NCBI RefSeq assembly: GCF_000308695.1
Contig: NZ_BAGG01000093.1
Location: forward strand, 248,001-312,000
DNA length: 64,000 bases
Source: Nocardia takedensis NBRC 100417
GTDB lineage: Bacteria; Actinomycetota; Actinomycetes; Mycobacteriales; Mycobacteriaceae
Direction of reading: 5' to 3'
Within the stretch, counting starts at the first letter, position 1. Every line of letters starts with the position of its first letter. Below are positions 33,886 to 43,503 of the stretch, piece by piece. The notes beneath the pieces are model-generated. The model was given only the letters and a program-made list of their open reading frames with translations, was not told the DNA's origin and ran no database searches. A program made the translations under genes and the position numbers.

Positions 33886-34863
33886 ATGACACCGACCGCG
33901 CACCGGGCGATGACCCACGCCGAGGTCGAGGAGGCCGCCGCACGGGTGGCGGGCCGGGTACGGCCGGTGGTCCTCGCCCCCGGCGAAGCCGATTCCTTCG
34001 AGTCGATCCTCGCCCTCGAATTCCTCCAGCACACCGGCTCCTTCAAGGCCAGGGGCGCGCTGAATTTCCTGCTGTGGCACCGGGATCGGGAGCTGTTGCC
34101 CGAGGCGGGCGTCACCATCGCCTCGGGCGGCAACGCCGGCCTGGCCTGCGCGTGGGCGGCGCGCTCGCTCGGGATCGCGGCCACGGTGTTCCTGCCCGCC
34201 ACCGCGCCGCCGGTGAAGGTGGCCCGACTGCGCGACTACGGCGCGCGGGTCCGACTGGTCGGCACGCACTACGCCGACGCGGCCGCGGCCTGCGCGGAAT
34301 TCGCGGGCGAGAGCGGCGCGCTGGCCTCGCACGCCTACGACCACCCCCTCATCGCCGCGGGCGCGGGCACCCTGCTGACCGAGATCCACCGGCTCCGACC
34401 GGATCTGGACACGGTGGTCGTCGCGGTCGGCGGCGGCGGACTGTTCGCGGGGATCGCCACCACGGCGGCCCAGCACGGCATCCGCACGGTGGGGGTGGAA
34501 CCCGCGCACTGTCGCGCGTTGGACGCCGCCCTGGCGGCGGGCCATCCCGTCGACGTCGAGGTCGATTCGGTGGCCGCGGACTCCCTCGGGGCGCACCGGG
34601 CCACCGACCTGGCCGTCGCCGCCGCCGCCCGGAAAGGTTCCGCCCGAACCGTTCTCGTCGAGGACGCCGCGATCGTGGCGGCCCGCCGCGCGCTGTGGGC
34701 GCGCCACCGACTCGCCGTCGAATTCGGCGCGGCCACCGCCCTGGCCGCGCTCGACGGCGACGAGCCCGCTTACCGGCCGGAACCGGGCGAACGGGTGTGC
34801 GTGGTGCTCTGCGGCGCCAACACCGACCCCGCCGACCTCGCGGGCGACCTCCCCGCGCCCTAG
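33886..34863 (+). CDS. PLP-dependent serine/threonine dehydratase
   Basis: 325 aa fold-type II PLP enzyme. The Schiff-base Lys is in HTGSFKARGA (around residue 54), the phosphate-binding loop is GGGGLFAG (around 184), and SGGNAGLACA contacts substrate. It deaminates serine or threonine to pyruvate or 2-oxobutyrate plus ammonia. It lacks an ACT domain, so it is the catabolic, unregulated kind. Its stop overlaps the end of the convergent VirB2-like gene by four bases. Confidence 0.88.
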   Translation: MTPTAHRAMTHAEVEEAAARVAGRVRPVVLAPGEADSFESILALEFLQHTGSFKARGALNFLLWHRDRELLPEAGVTIASGGNAGLACAWAARSLGIAATVFLPATAPPVKVARLRDYGARVRLVGTHYADAAAACAEFAGESGALASHAYDHPLIAAGAGTLLTEIHRLRPDLDTVVVAVGGGGLFAGIATTAAQHGIRTVGVEPAHCRALDAALAAGHPVDVEVDSVAADSLGAHRATDLAVAAAARKGSARTVLVEDAAIVAARRALWARHRLAVEFGAATALAALDGDEPAYRPEPGERVCVVLCGANTDPADLAGDLPAP

Positions 34864-35156
34864 GTGCCGACCACCGCGTTCATGATGGTGCCCGCGCTGG
34901 TGGCCACCACGCCGCCGATCATGGCCCCGGCCACCATCTTCGGCGACTGGAGGCCGCCGCCGGACCACTTCTCCCACGCGAAACGCCCGCCCGCGTAGGT
35001 GATCGCGGCGATGCCGGACAGCAGCACGAACCAGGTCAGGTAGCGGATCAGTTGCAGGATCTTGTCGGCCAGCGGCGGCGCCTCCGGGGTGGGGTTGCCC
35101 ACCTGCGCGAACACCGTGCCGTACATGTCGTGTGCCGTCGCGAGAACGATGCTCAC
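34860..35156 (-). CDS. Small two-helix membrane protein, VirB2/TrbC-pilin-like
   Basis: 98 aa. After a short N-terminus come two hydrophobic helices (LIRYLTWFVLLSGIAAITYAGGRFAWEKW and MIGGVVATSAGTIMNAVVG) with a short Ser/Gly loop between, the layout of VirB2/TrbC pilins and of small ICE membrane proteins. GGGG lies seven bases before the GTG at 35156; an ATG at 35171 is another option. No other conjugation gene is in the window, so the role is uncertain. Confidence 0.55.
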   Translation of the reverse strand: MSIVLATAHDMYGTVFAQVGNPTPEAPPLADKILQLIRYLTWFVLLSGIAAITYAGGRFAWEKWSGGGLQSPKMVAGAMIGGVVATSAGTIMNAVVGT

Positions 35157-35251
35157 AGTGCTACCCCTCATTCCGATGCCGACCGACAGTTCGAGAACGC
35201 CGTAGGCGATCGTACCGGTGCCGCACCGGAATCGTTGCGGGGCAGCCGTGT

Positions 35252-36418
35252 TCAGCGCGCCGCGCAGCCGTTCGCGGCGAACTCCGCGGCGGCGACCAGA
35301 TCCGTGCGCGGGTAGTAGGCCCCCATCCCGGCCGCCGGGTCGTCCTGCGGCGCGAACTGGATGGCCTCGGCGAAATCCGGGGCGGGCAGCATGTTCCGCA
35401 TCAGCAGCAACGTCGCGGCGCGCGTGGTCGGCAACCACGCGACGCCGCAGTCGAGGCGCGCGTTCGCCGGGCGGTCGGCGGGATCGGAGACCACGACGGT
35501 GAATTCGCCCTTCGCGTCCACCGGGATCTCGTCGTCCACCACGCAGGCCGCCACGCGGGTGCTGAACACCTCGTTTGCGCACAGCGACCAATACCGCAGA
35601 TCCGACACGGTCATTCGCGGTTGTCCCGCGACGGTGGCCGGGGTGCCGGGCAGTGTCGCCCTGACCACCGCGACCTGTCCGGCCGCGGGCGCGACCCGCG
35701 AGGCGAGATAGGTGTTGTCCGGGTTGGCGAAGACGCCGTTGCCGCTGGTCCTGGCCCAGGTCCGGTAATCGGCGCCACGCAGCGCGGCGGGCAGCGAGAT
35801 CCCGCTGCCCGCGTGGATTCCGTTCGGATCGACCACCTGATCCGAGGTCTGGCACGGCGGCAGCGTCCGCGGGCCGCCGGGGCCCTCGACGGTGAACTCC
35901 GGCAGTCCCGCACCGCCGAGCGGGTCCAGACCGGCATCGGGACGGTAGACGCGGTAGAGCACGACCGCGAGCCCCGCGTCCGCGTAGAGGGTGTTCGGTT
36001 CGGGGCGTTCCGGGCGCGGACCGGGTTTGACGCGCACCGTGTAGGCGCGGTCGGTCGCGGTGCGCTCCGCGCCCGGCCGGAACGGGTTGACGCTGCCCGC
36101 GTCGGGTTCGATGGCGAGATCGTTGAGCCCGTCCAGCGTCTGCGAGCCGCGGTAGCTGGTGAAGGAGAGGTAGCGACCGTGCGGGAAGGTCCCGCGCAGC
36201 GTGAGCCCCTCGGCGGGCAGCGCGGGCACCGCCGTCATCCAGTAGTTGGCGAAGGTGTCCGGCAGCGCGACGTTGACCGTGTCCGCGCCGATGCGCCTGC
36301 TCCATCCGCAGTCGAAGACCGGTTCGGCGTGCGCGACGCCGTCGCGCGGCATCGGCACGACCGCCGCGCCGACCAACGCGATGAGAACGACCAGACCTCG
36401 CAGCAGCCTTGTGATCAC
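35252..36418 (-). CDS. Secreted protein, DUF1214-like
   Basis: 388 aa. Residues 1-31 form a signal peptide ending in AHAEP. The body has the pattern YWMTAVPALPAEGLTLRGTFPHGRYLSFTSYRGSQTLDGLNDLAIEPDAGSVNPF of conserved secreted actinobacterial proteins; I relate it to DUF1214 with moderate confidence. Cys residues (CGW, CQT, LCANE, ACVV, LDCGV, NGCAAR) suggest disulfides outside the cell. Function unknown. ATG start; next to the GT87 gene on the same strand with 183 bp between. Confidence 0.65.
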   Translation of the reverse strand: MITRLLRGLVVLIALVGAAVVPMPRDGVAHAEPVFDCGWSRRIGADTVNVALPDTFANYWMTAVPALPAEGLTLRGTFPHGRYLSFTSYRGSQTLDGLNDLAIEPDAGSVNPFRPGAERTATDRAYTVRVKPGPRPERPEPNTLYADAGLAVVLYRVYRPDAGLDPLGGAGLPEFTVEGPGGPRTLPPCQTSDQVVDPNGIHAGSGISLPAALRGADYRTWARTSGNGVFANPDNTYLASRVAPAAGQVAVVRATLPGTPATVAGQPRMTVSDLRYWSLCANEVFSTRVAACVVDDEIPVDAKGEFTVVVSDPADRPANARLDCGVAWLPTTRAATLLLMRNMLPAPDFAEAIQFAPQDDPAAGMGAYYPRTDLVAAAEFAANGCAAR

Positions 36419-36601
36419 GCGGACAGTATGCCCGCTCGGTTCCGAGAAACCCCCGATGGCTTCTCAGCGAACTCTCATCGAACCGGTGGGCTGGTCTCAG
36501 GAAACCTTCGTCTAATGGTCACAGCTGCCCCGCCCGGGAACACCTCTCCCGGGCGTCGGGCAGCGCCACTCACCGGCAAGCGCGCGGCGATCCGCCGCCA
36601 C

Positions 36602-37915
36602 TCACTGCGGAACGGGACGTGCCGCCTCCACCGCCGGAATCGACTCCACCACGGGCGTCCGCGCCGGCGTGGGCTCGGCCGCGCGGACCACGGCCCGCCT
36701 GGTCGCCACCAACGACAACAAAACCAGCAGCACGCTCAACCAGACGTAGGTGTCCCCGATGACGTGCTGCGTGGCGGTCCACCGCGATTCGCGCTCGTCC
36801 CCGCCGGGCAGCCAGTTCTGCGGCCCGTAGTAGAAGACCCACGCGGTCGCCGCCGTGACGACGTACCAGAGCAGCGCGCGCCGTACCGGCAGGCGAGTCG
36901 CGTAGCCGACCATCGCGAACAGCGCGGGCGCGATCCAGATCCAGTGGTGCGACCACGAGATCGGCGACACCAACAACGTGAAGACCGCGTTGATGGCCAG
37001 CGCCAGCGCGGGCAGATCGGCGGCGCGGCGCATCGCCACGACCACCAGGACCAGCAGCGCCGCTCCCAGCGTCAACCACAGGATCGTGAACGTCGGTTCG
37101 GGCACGCTCAACCGGGCCAGCACCGCCTGGATGCTCTGGTTGGTGTGGAAGGCCGAACCGCTCAGCCCATCGACATTGCCCAGACCGCCGAACCAGTACT
37201 TCACCGAGGCGTCGGGCAGGACCGCGAAACTCAGCGCGGTCGCCGCCGCGCCCGTCACCGCGGCGGTGAGCGCGGCCTTGTAGTCCTTGCGCACCACGAA
37301 GTACAGGACGAACGCCGCCGGGGTCAGCTTGATCGCGGCCGCGATGCCCACCAGCATGCCGCGCCGCCAGCGCGGCTTCTCGGTCAGACAGTCCGCGGCC
37401 ACCAACGCCATCAGCAGCAGGTTGACCTGACCGAAATCCAGTGTCGAACGGGTGGGTTCGAGGATCATCGCCAGCGGGGCGGCGCAGGCGGTGGCGAACA
37501 GCACCAGTCGCCGCGACTCGGCCGCGGGCCAGACCCGCCGGGCCACCAGGTACAGCGTCAACGCCAGCGCGGCCGTGGAGGTGACGAAGAACGTGAACGC
37601 GGCGGCGTCCCACGGCAACAGCGCGAACGGTCCGAGGAACAGCGCGGCGAAGGGCGGGTAGATGAACGGCAACCCGATGCCGAGGGTGGTCTGCGGCAAC
37701 TGCCCGTACATGTCGCCGCCGTCGCGCAAGGTCTCCACGCCGAGGCGATACACCTGGAGATCGATGAATTCGGCGGTGATCTCCTTGCACGGCCACAGCG
37801 GCGTCGTCAGACACAGCGTCGCGAAGATCACGAGTAGCACCGGGAGAAGCCACAGTGCGCCCGGGAAACGGCGACTCGATGACTTCGACTTGTCGGCGGC
37901 AGCGGAACTACTCAT
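36602..37915 (-). CDS. GT87-family polyprenol-phosphate mannosyltransferase
   Basis: 437 aa with about 11 membrane helices and a long first extracytoplasmic loop carrying EFIDLQVYRLGVETLRDGGDMYG, where the conserved Asp is the expected catalytic base of GT-C enzymes. GT87 members (PimE, MptC, Rv2181-type) add alpha-1,2-mannose from polyprenyl-phosphomannose to PIM, lipomannan or arabinomannan. Which glycan is made here cannot be decided. The C-terminal 35 residues are Pro/Ala-rich and cytoplasmic. ATG start. Confidence 0.85.
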   Translation of the reverse strand: MSSSAAADKSKSSSRRFPGALWLLPVLLVIFATLCLTTPLWPCKEITAEFIDLQVYRLGVETLRDGGDMYGQLPQTTLGIGLPFIYPPFAALFLGPFALLPWDAAAFTFFVTSTAALALTLYLVARRVWPAAESRRLVLFATACAAPLAMILEPTRSTLDFGQVNLLLMALVAADCLTEKPRWRRGMLVGIAAAIKLTPAAFVLYFVVRKDYKAALTAAVTGAAATALSFAVLPDASVKYWFGGLGNVDGLSGSAFHTNQSIQAVLARLSVPEPTFTILWLTLGAALLVLVVVAMRRAADLPALALAINAVFTLLVSPISWSHHWIWIAPALFAMVGYATRLPVRRALLWYVVTAATAWVFYYGPQNWLPGGDERESRWTATQHVIGDTYVWLSVLLVLLSLVATRRAVVRAAEPTPARTPVVESIPAVEAARPVPQ

Positions 37916-38014
37916 CCGCGGCGACTATACCGGTGGACCCCCGGCCGACCGAAGTCCGCCGAGGAGTGCGGACGACGCGACCCCGCTTCGGCGACAATCC
38001 CGCCGTGGACGGCG

Positions 38015-38857
38015 ATGGCCGGTATCTTTCGTGCGGTGTGTGCCCCCGAGATCGTGCGATCCGCTCACGACAATGCCGTGCGACCGAGTCGGCGGGGTCT
38101 GCTCGGCGCGCTGAGCGTCGCGGCCGTCGCCACCGCCGTCGGGAACCTCCCCCTGGCCCGGGCCACCCCGGCGCCGAGCCGGGTCGTGGACCTGACCCAC
38201 ACGCTGTCCCCTCGGCTTCCCGTCTGGCCGGGCAACCCGCCGCCCGCGATCGTTCCCGTCGCCACGCACGACTCCGGCGGCTTCGCGCAGAACGCGCTGG
38301 CGCTGTGGGAACACACCGGCACCCACCTCGACGCGCCCGTGCACCGCGTTCCGGGCGCGGCGACCGCCGACGCGATCCCCGCCGCCGACCTGGTCGCCCC
38401 GCTGGTCGTCATCGACATCAGCGCGAAGGCCGCCGATCCCGACGCCCTGCTCACCCGCGCCGACATCGACGAATGGCAGAACCGGCACGGCGCCATCCCG
38501 CCCCGTGCTTTCGTGGCCCTCTATTCCGGCTGGGAACGCCGCCTCGCCGACCCTGTCGCCTTCGTCAACGCCGACCCCTCGGGCACACCGCACGCCCCGG
38601 GCTTCGATCCCGAGGCGGCCCGGCACCTGGTCGCCGACCTCGGCGCGGTCGGCGTCGGCGTGGACACTCTCAGCCTGGACGCGGGCACCAGCCGCGACTA
38701 CGGCGCGCACGCCGCGGTGCTCGGCGCGGGCCGCTACGGCGTGGAGATGCTGGCCAATCTCGCCGACGCGCCACCGAGCGGAGCCACGGTCGTGATCGGC
38801 GCGCCCAAGCACGCGGGCGGCACCGGCGGACCGTGCCGGGTGCTCGCCCTGGTCTGA
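38015..38857 (+). CDS. Cyclase-family protein (kynurenine formamidase-like), Tat-exported
   Basis: 280 aa. A Tat signal (RPSRRGLLGALSVAAVATAVG) precedes a cyclase-family metal hydrolase with the zinc motif HTGTHLDAP and downstream Asp/His/Cys positions. Relatives include kynurenine formamidase and isatin hydrolase; the substrate here is not clear. Because the Tat motif starts late, the true start may be the GTG at 38078 instead of the ATG at 38015. Divergent from the mannosyltransferase gene with 99 bp between. Confidence 0.75.
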   Translation: MAGIFRAVCAPEIVRSAHDNAVRPSRRGLLGALSVAAVATAVGNLPLARATPAPSRVVDLTHTLSPRLPVWPGNPPPAIVPVATHDSGGFAQNALALWEHTGTHLDAPVHRVPGAATADAIPAADLVAPLVVIDISAKAADPDALLTRADIDEWQNRHGAIPPRAFVALYSGWERRLADPVAFVNADPSGTPHAPGFDPEAARHLVADLGAVGVGVDTLSLDAGTSRDYGAHAAVLGAGRYGVEMLANLADAPPSGATVVIGAPKHAGGTGGPCRVLALV

Positions 38858-38864
38858 TCCGCGC

Positions 38865-40427
38865 TCAGCCCGGCAACCCGACCGACAGGACGTGCCGGAA
38901 CTGGTCGCCGGGGTCGGCCGCCGCCTTCACCCGCTGCAAGCGCGGGTAGTTCCCGCCGTAATAGAGCTCGTGCCACGGCGTTCCCGAGGTGTTCAACGCC
39001 GGGTCGGCAAGATCGGGGTCCGGATAGTTGATGTAGCAGCCGTCGTTGCTCTCGTTCGCCACCGGCACACCGCCCGTCGCCGCGTACACCTCCCGATACA
39101 CCTCGCGCGTCCAGGAGATGTGGCGTTCGTCGTCGATCGGCAGTCGCCACGCCGAGTGGATGAGCATCTTCATGAACGCGTGCCGGGCCGGGAACGCGGT
39201 GGCATCCGGTGCGACGGCATTGATCGCGCCGCCGAACGGCAGGAACTCCACCTCGGTCTCGCCGATGATGCACAGTTCGGTCAGGTAGCGGTAGAACACC
39301 CGCAACTGCTCGGTGCTGTAGGCGCGGCGCAGGTACGCCGACTTGACCTTCACACGCGGGGTGTTGCCCTTCGGGTAGTAGACCTGCCCCACCGTGTCCT
39401 TGTAGGAGGCCCGGGTACGGGGCTGCACGACCGGCGGCGGGAACACCCCGTCCGACACCGCGGCCACGAATTCGTCGAAGCGCTGCTCCGCGCCGGGAGT
39501 CGAGGCGTCGAGCAAGATGATCATCTGCGCCGACGCCACGCCCACCGTCCGGAAACTCATCGGCGCGTACAGGCCGGCGAACGGATCGCCCGGCGCGGAA
39601 TGTCGCTCGAAGAACGACAGGTAGTTGCCCAGGAACCGCACGAACATGTCCTCGGTCAGCGCGGGCACCACCAGGCGGGAATGCAGCATCGAGGACGGCG
39701 CGGCGGGCAGGGCGCGACGCGGATCGTCGCCGTCCGCGCCGGGCGAACGGAACAGATAGCGCGTCACCACGCCGAAATTGCCGCCGCCACCGCCGGTGTG
39801 GGCCCACCACAGGTCCGCGTTCGGCCCGTCCTTCGTCGCGAGCACCGTCTCGGCCCGCCCCTGCGCGTCGACGGTGACCACCTCGACCCCGTACAGGTGA
39901 TCCGCGACCAACCCGAACTGCCGCGACAGCGGACCATATCCGCCGCCCGCGACATGTCCGCCCGCGCCGACGCCGAGACAGATCCCGCACGGCAACGTCA
40001 CACCCCAGCCCGCGAGCAGCGCGTCGTACACGCCTTTCAACTCCGCGCCCGCCTGCACCGAGAACGCGCGCTGCTCGGCGTCCCAGCCCACCGCCGTCAT
40101 CCGGCCGATATCGATGATCGACCGGGTCCGCTCGTCGTCGACGAAACCCTCGAAGCAGTGACCGCCCGACCGCACCGCCATGCGCTGCCCGTCGGCCACC
40201 GACCGTCGCACCGCGTCGCGCACCTCCTCCCCGGAGGTCGGCACGAAGATCCGGTCCGGCCGCGCCACATACCGGCGGTTGTATCCGCGCAGCGTGAGGG
40301 CGGTGTAGTCGAGATCGCCCGGAGCCACCACCGCCGACTGCGCCGCGCTCGCCGTCGGAGCGCCCAGCGTGACCGCCGCGCCGCCCGCCGTGACCGCGGC
40401 GATGAACCGACGTCGTGACAATTCCAC
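38865..40427 (-). CDS. Secreted FAD-dependent oxidoreductase (BBE type)
   Basis: 520 aa. Tat signal ELSRRRFIAAVTAGGAAVTLG. The FAD_binding_4 domain has the RSGGHCFEGF motif whose His is the usual covalent FAD attachment site, and CGICLGVGAGGHVAGGGYG supplies a Cys that may make the bicovalent link. The BBE domain is at the C-terminus (YINYPDPDL, YGGNYPRLQRVKAAADP). Such enzymes oxidise alkaloids, sugars or polyketides. The GTG at 40427 follows a GGGGG site. It converges with the cyclase gene, 7 bp apart. Confidence 0.85.
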   Translation of the reverse strand: MELSRRRFIAAVTAGGAAVTLGAPTASAAQSAVVAPGDLDYTALTLRGYNRRYVARPDRIFVPTSGEEVRDAVRRSVADGQRMAVRSGGHCFEGFVDDERTRSIIDIGRMTAVGWDAEQRAFSVQAGAELKGVYDALLAGWGVTLPCGICLGVGAGGHVAGGGYGPLSRQFGLVADHLYGVEVVTVDAQGRAETVLATKDGPNADLWWAHTGGGGGNFGVVTRYLFRSPGADGDDPRRALPAAPSSMLHSRLVVPALTEDMFVRFLGNYLSFFERHSAPGDPFAGLYAPMSFRTVGVASAQMIILLDASTPGAEQRFDEFVAAVSDGVFPPPVVQPRTRASYKDTVGQVYYPKGNTPRVKVKSAYLRRAYSTEQLRVFYRYLTELCIIGETEVEFLPFGGAINAVAPDATAFPARHAFMKMLIHSAWRLPIDDERHISWTREVYREVYAATGGVPVANESNDGCYINYPDPDLADPALNTSGTPWHELYYGGNYPRLQRVKAAADPGDQFRHVLSVGLPG

Positions 40428-40665
40428 CGGGGGTCCCCCTCGACTCGAAGTTCCTGCGAACGTGCAGCGCACACACCGTAACGATTGCCACGCCGCGCGG
40501 CCAGATCCCACCGGGCGCGTCACCGGAACGGCCGCGTCGCCGTGGCTCACAGCGGGCGCGGCAACCTTTCGGCACAAACTTCATCGAGCCGAAACACGGG
40601 GGGCGTGTCGCAGAAACAGGACCTTCCGATGCTTCACGCGAACCCGTCGGACAAGGGGTGCGAGA

Positions 40666-42306
40666 GTGAATTCCGGAGACACCGCCTGGGTGCTGGCTTG
40701 CACCGCGCTGGTCATGCTGATGACACCCGGCCTGGCCTTCTTCTACGGCGGCATGGTCGGGGCCAAGAGCGTGCTCAACATGCTCATGATGAACTTCTGC
40801 ACCCTCGGCGTCGTCGGCACGCTGTGGCTGCTCTACGGCTACAGCGAGGCATTCGGCGACGACGCCTACCGCGGACTCGTCGGCGACGCCTCGCACCTGC
40901 TGCTGCGCGACACCCACGACACCCTGTCCGGCCCGGCGGGACACCAGATCCCGACGATGGCCTTCGTCATGTTCCAGCTCATGTTCGCGGTCGTCACCAC
41001 CGCGCTCATCTCCGGATCGATCGCCGAACGCGCCCGATTCTGGGCCTGGATCGCCTTCGCCGTCGGCTGGTGCACCCTCGTGTACTTCCCGGTCGCGCAC
41101 TGGGTCTTCAGCTTCGACGGCTTCACCGACACCGACGCCGCCGGACAGTCCGAGGACCGCGGCGGCTGGATCGCCAACACCCTCGGCGCGCTCGACTTCG
41201 CCGGCGGCACCGCCGTCCACGTCAACGCGGGGGCCGCCGGACTCGCCGTCGCCCTGATCGTCGGCAGACGACGCGGCTGGCCGCAGAGCACGCCCCGCCC
41301 CCACAACGTCCCGTTCACCCTGCTCGGCGCGGCCCTGCTGTGGTTCGGCTGGTACGGCTTCAACGCCGGGTCCGCGTTGGGGGCCAACGGCATCGCGGCA
41401 CTGGCGTTCACCAACACCACCATCGCCACCGGCGCCGCCTCCCTGGCCTGGATCATCGTCGAACAGATCCGCGACGGCCGACCCACCACCCTCGGCGCGG
41501 CTTCCGGCGCCGTGGCGGGTCTCGTCGCCGTCACCCCCGCCTGCGGCTACGTCGACCCTGTCGGCGCGCTCGCGATCGGCATCGTCGCGGGCGTCGTGTG
41601 CGCGCTGGCCGTGGCCTTGAAATTCCGGTTCCACTACGACGATTCACTCGACGTCGTCGGCGTGCACCTGTTCGGCGGCCTGGTCGGCACCCTGCTGGTC
41701 GGCGTATTCGCCGACGACGCCGTCAATCCCGCGGGCCGTGACGGACTCCTGCACGGCGGCGGCTGGGACCAGTTGGGCCGCCAAGCCATCGCGGCGGGCG
41801 CGGTGTTCGGCTACTCGTTCGTGTGCGCCGCGGTCCTCGCCTGGCTCGTGCACAAGACCATCGGATTCCGCATCGACAAACACGACGAATTCGAAGGCAT
41901 CGACGAAGCCGAACACGCCGAGACGGCCTACGATTTCGGACCGCGGACGAGTCCGGTGGCCGCCCGCGCGACACCGACCGCTCCGCGCACGGCCACCGCC
42001 CCGGCGCGATCCGCGCCCACCGGGTCCACACCGACGTCCCCCCGGGCCGCCCCCACCCCACCCACCGGTTCCACGCCGACACCCGGGCGCGGCGCACCGG
42101 AACCCACACGGCCGAATCGTTCGCCGCAGGGCGAACTCCCGCCGCATCCGCGCGTGCTTCCGCCCCGCACTCCCGAAAGATATTCCGGCGCACCGGTTCC
42201 TCCGTTCGACGGTCGTCAGCCGTACGAGAGTCGGCCGATTCCCACCGCACGGCCGGGGGCTCCGATCGTCCGCAGACCGCCGGACCCGCGATTCCCCGAA
42301 GGCTGA
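40666..42306 (+). CDS. amt: Ammonium transporter with a long Pro-rich tail
   Basis: 546 aa. Residues 1-425 are a complete Amt/MEP/Rh transporter with 11 helices: FFYGGMVGAKSVLNMLMMNF near the start and DFAGGTAVHVNAGAAGLA, with the pore His residues in HVNAG and GVHLFGG. It takes up ammonium. The last 110 residues are Pro/Thr/Arg-rich and disordered, far longer than usual Amt tails. The GTG at 40666 follows AAGGGG. No glnB or glnK follows, unlike most amt operons. Confidence 0.9.
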   Translation: MNSGDTAWVLACTALVMLMTPGLAFFYGGMVGAKSVLNMLMMNFCTLGVVGTLWLLYGYSEAFGDDAYRGLVGDASHLLLRDTHDTLSGPAGHQIPTMAFVMFQLMFAVVTTALISGSIAERARFWAWIAFAVGWCTLVYFPVAHWVFSFDGFTDTDAAGQSEDRGGWIANTLGALDFAGGTAVHVNAGAAGLAVALIVGRRRGWPQSTPRPHNVPFTLLGAALLWFGWYGFNAGSALGANGIAALAFTNTTIATGAASLAWIIVEQIRDGRPTTLGAASGAVAGLVAVTPACGYVDPVGALAIGIVAGVVCALAVALKFRFHYDDSLDVVGVHLFGGLVGTLLVGVFADDAVNPAGRDGLLHGGGWDQLGRQAIAAGAVFGYSFVCAAVLAWLVHKTIGFRIDKHDEFEGIDEAEHAETAYDFGPRTSPVAARATPTAPRTATAPARSAPTGSTPTSPRAAPTPPTGSTPTPGRGAPEPTRPNRSPQGELPPHPRVLPPRTPERYSGAPVPPFDGRQPYESRPIPTARPGAPIVRRPPDPRFPEG

Positions 42307-42473
42307 TCACCCCGGGGGGCGGTGGTTCGCCGCCCCGCGCCGGACGATGCGCCCTGACACGTGTGCGATTGGTGTCGCACCCACTGCGTATCTGGCGCTG
42401 AGAGATTCGTCATCGGCAGTGGTCAGCGCATCCCCGGTGCGTCGCTGAGCGCGCCTGCCTCAGCCGGGATTCG

Positions 42474-43493
42474 TCACCGGCGGTCGGTCGACGCGTCGCC
42501 GGGCGGTGTCGACATGTCGTCGGCGGCGAGTGCGCCTTCGTCCGTGCCGGACCGGTCGACGGCAAGGGTAGGTGCGTCCGCTGGTATCGGTGACACCGGC
42601 TGGCTAACAACGGCTTCGGCGGGCGTGCGGCGGCCGGATCGGGAGATCGCGACACCGGCCAGACACAGCAGTCCGCCGACCACCGCCATCGGCGCGGGCG
42701 CCTCGCCGAGCGCGATCCAGGCCATGACGACCACCAGGGCAGGCACGGCATAGGTTGTCACGCCCATGCGACCAGCCGTGGTGCGGGCGAGCGCGTAGGC
42801 CCACGTGGTGAAGGCCAGCGCGGTCGGGAAGACGCCGAGGTAGACCAGGCCGAGCGTCGAAGTCAGCGGCGCGACACGGGCTTCACCGACCAACTGACCG
42901 GCGAAGGGCAGACAGACCACCGCACCGACCACGCAGCCGCCCGTCGTCACCTGGAGCGCGGAGGCGCGCGCGAGCGCCGGTTTCTGCACGACCGTCGAGA
43001 CCGCCCACGTCGCCGCCGCCAGCAGACACAGCAGCACGCCGAGCACCGCGCTGCCACCATCACCACCGTTGGACAGCCCCACCACGACCGCACCGCCGAA
43101 GGACACCGCCATACCGGCCAGCAGCCTCGGCGGGAACCCCTCGCCCAACACCAGACCGCCGAGCACCGCGATCATCACCGGCCCGGTGTTGATCACCATC
43201 GCCGCCGTGCCCGCGTCGACGTGCCGCTCACCCCAATTCAGCGCCACCATGTACACGCCGAACCACAACACCCCGGAGATCGCGACGGCCCGCCAGGTCT
43301 CCCGGGGCGGCAACACCTCCCCCGAGAACACCAGCAGCGCGACCAACACGACCGCCGCCGTCAGCAGCCGCCCCAACGCCAACGCCCCCGGCGAGAAATC
43401 CGCGCCCGCCGACCGGATGAAGACGAAGGCCGACGCCCACAGCACCACCGTGACCGCGGCGGCGAGCACGGCGGGACGCACAGCGTTCTTCAT
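42474..43493 (-). CDS. EamA/DMT-family transporter
   Basis: 339 aa with ten predicted membrane helices in two EamA repeats (first with LWASAFVFIRSAGADFSPG, second with LLAAATWAVSTVVQKPAL). DMT exporters of this kind pump amino acids or metabolites. The C-terminal 45 residues are polar. ATG at 43493. A possible small gene lies just upstream on the same strand, 10 bases from its start. It converges with the ammonium transporter gene. Confidence 0.85.
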   Translation of the reverse strand: MKNAVRPAVLAAAVTVVLWASAFVFIRSAGADFSPGALALGRLLTAAVVLVALLVFSGEVLPPRETWRAVAISGVLWFGVYMVALNWGERHVDAGTAAMVINTGPVMIAVLGGLVLGEGFPPRLLAGMAVSFGGAVVVGLSNGGDGGSAVLGVLLCLLAAATWAVSTVVQKPALARASALQVTTGGCVVGAVVCLPFAGQLVGEARVAPLTSTLGLVYLGVFPTALAFTTWAYALARTTAGRMGVTTYAVPALVVVMAWIALGEAPAPMAVVGGLLCLAGVAISRSGRRTPAEAVVSQPVSPIPADAPTLAVDRSGTDEGALAADDMSTPPGDASTDRR

Positions 43494-43503
43494 GTCAGGA
43501 ACG

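Noticed and set aside
38734..41634. A 966-codon open frame on the minus strand across the cyclase, BBE and amt genes
   Set aside because: It is antisense or out of frame to recognised genes, rich in Gly/Arg/Asp with no domain, and is the usual shadow of GC-rich coding DNA.
42363..42380. GTGCGA-n6-TCGCAC as an operator or terminator between amt and the EamA gene
   Set aside because: Arms of only six bases and no T run; cannot be told from chance.
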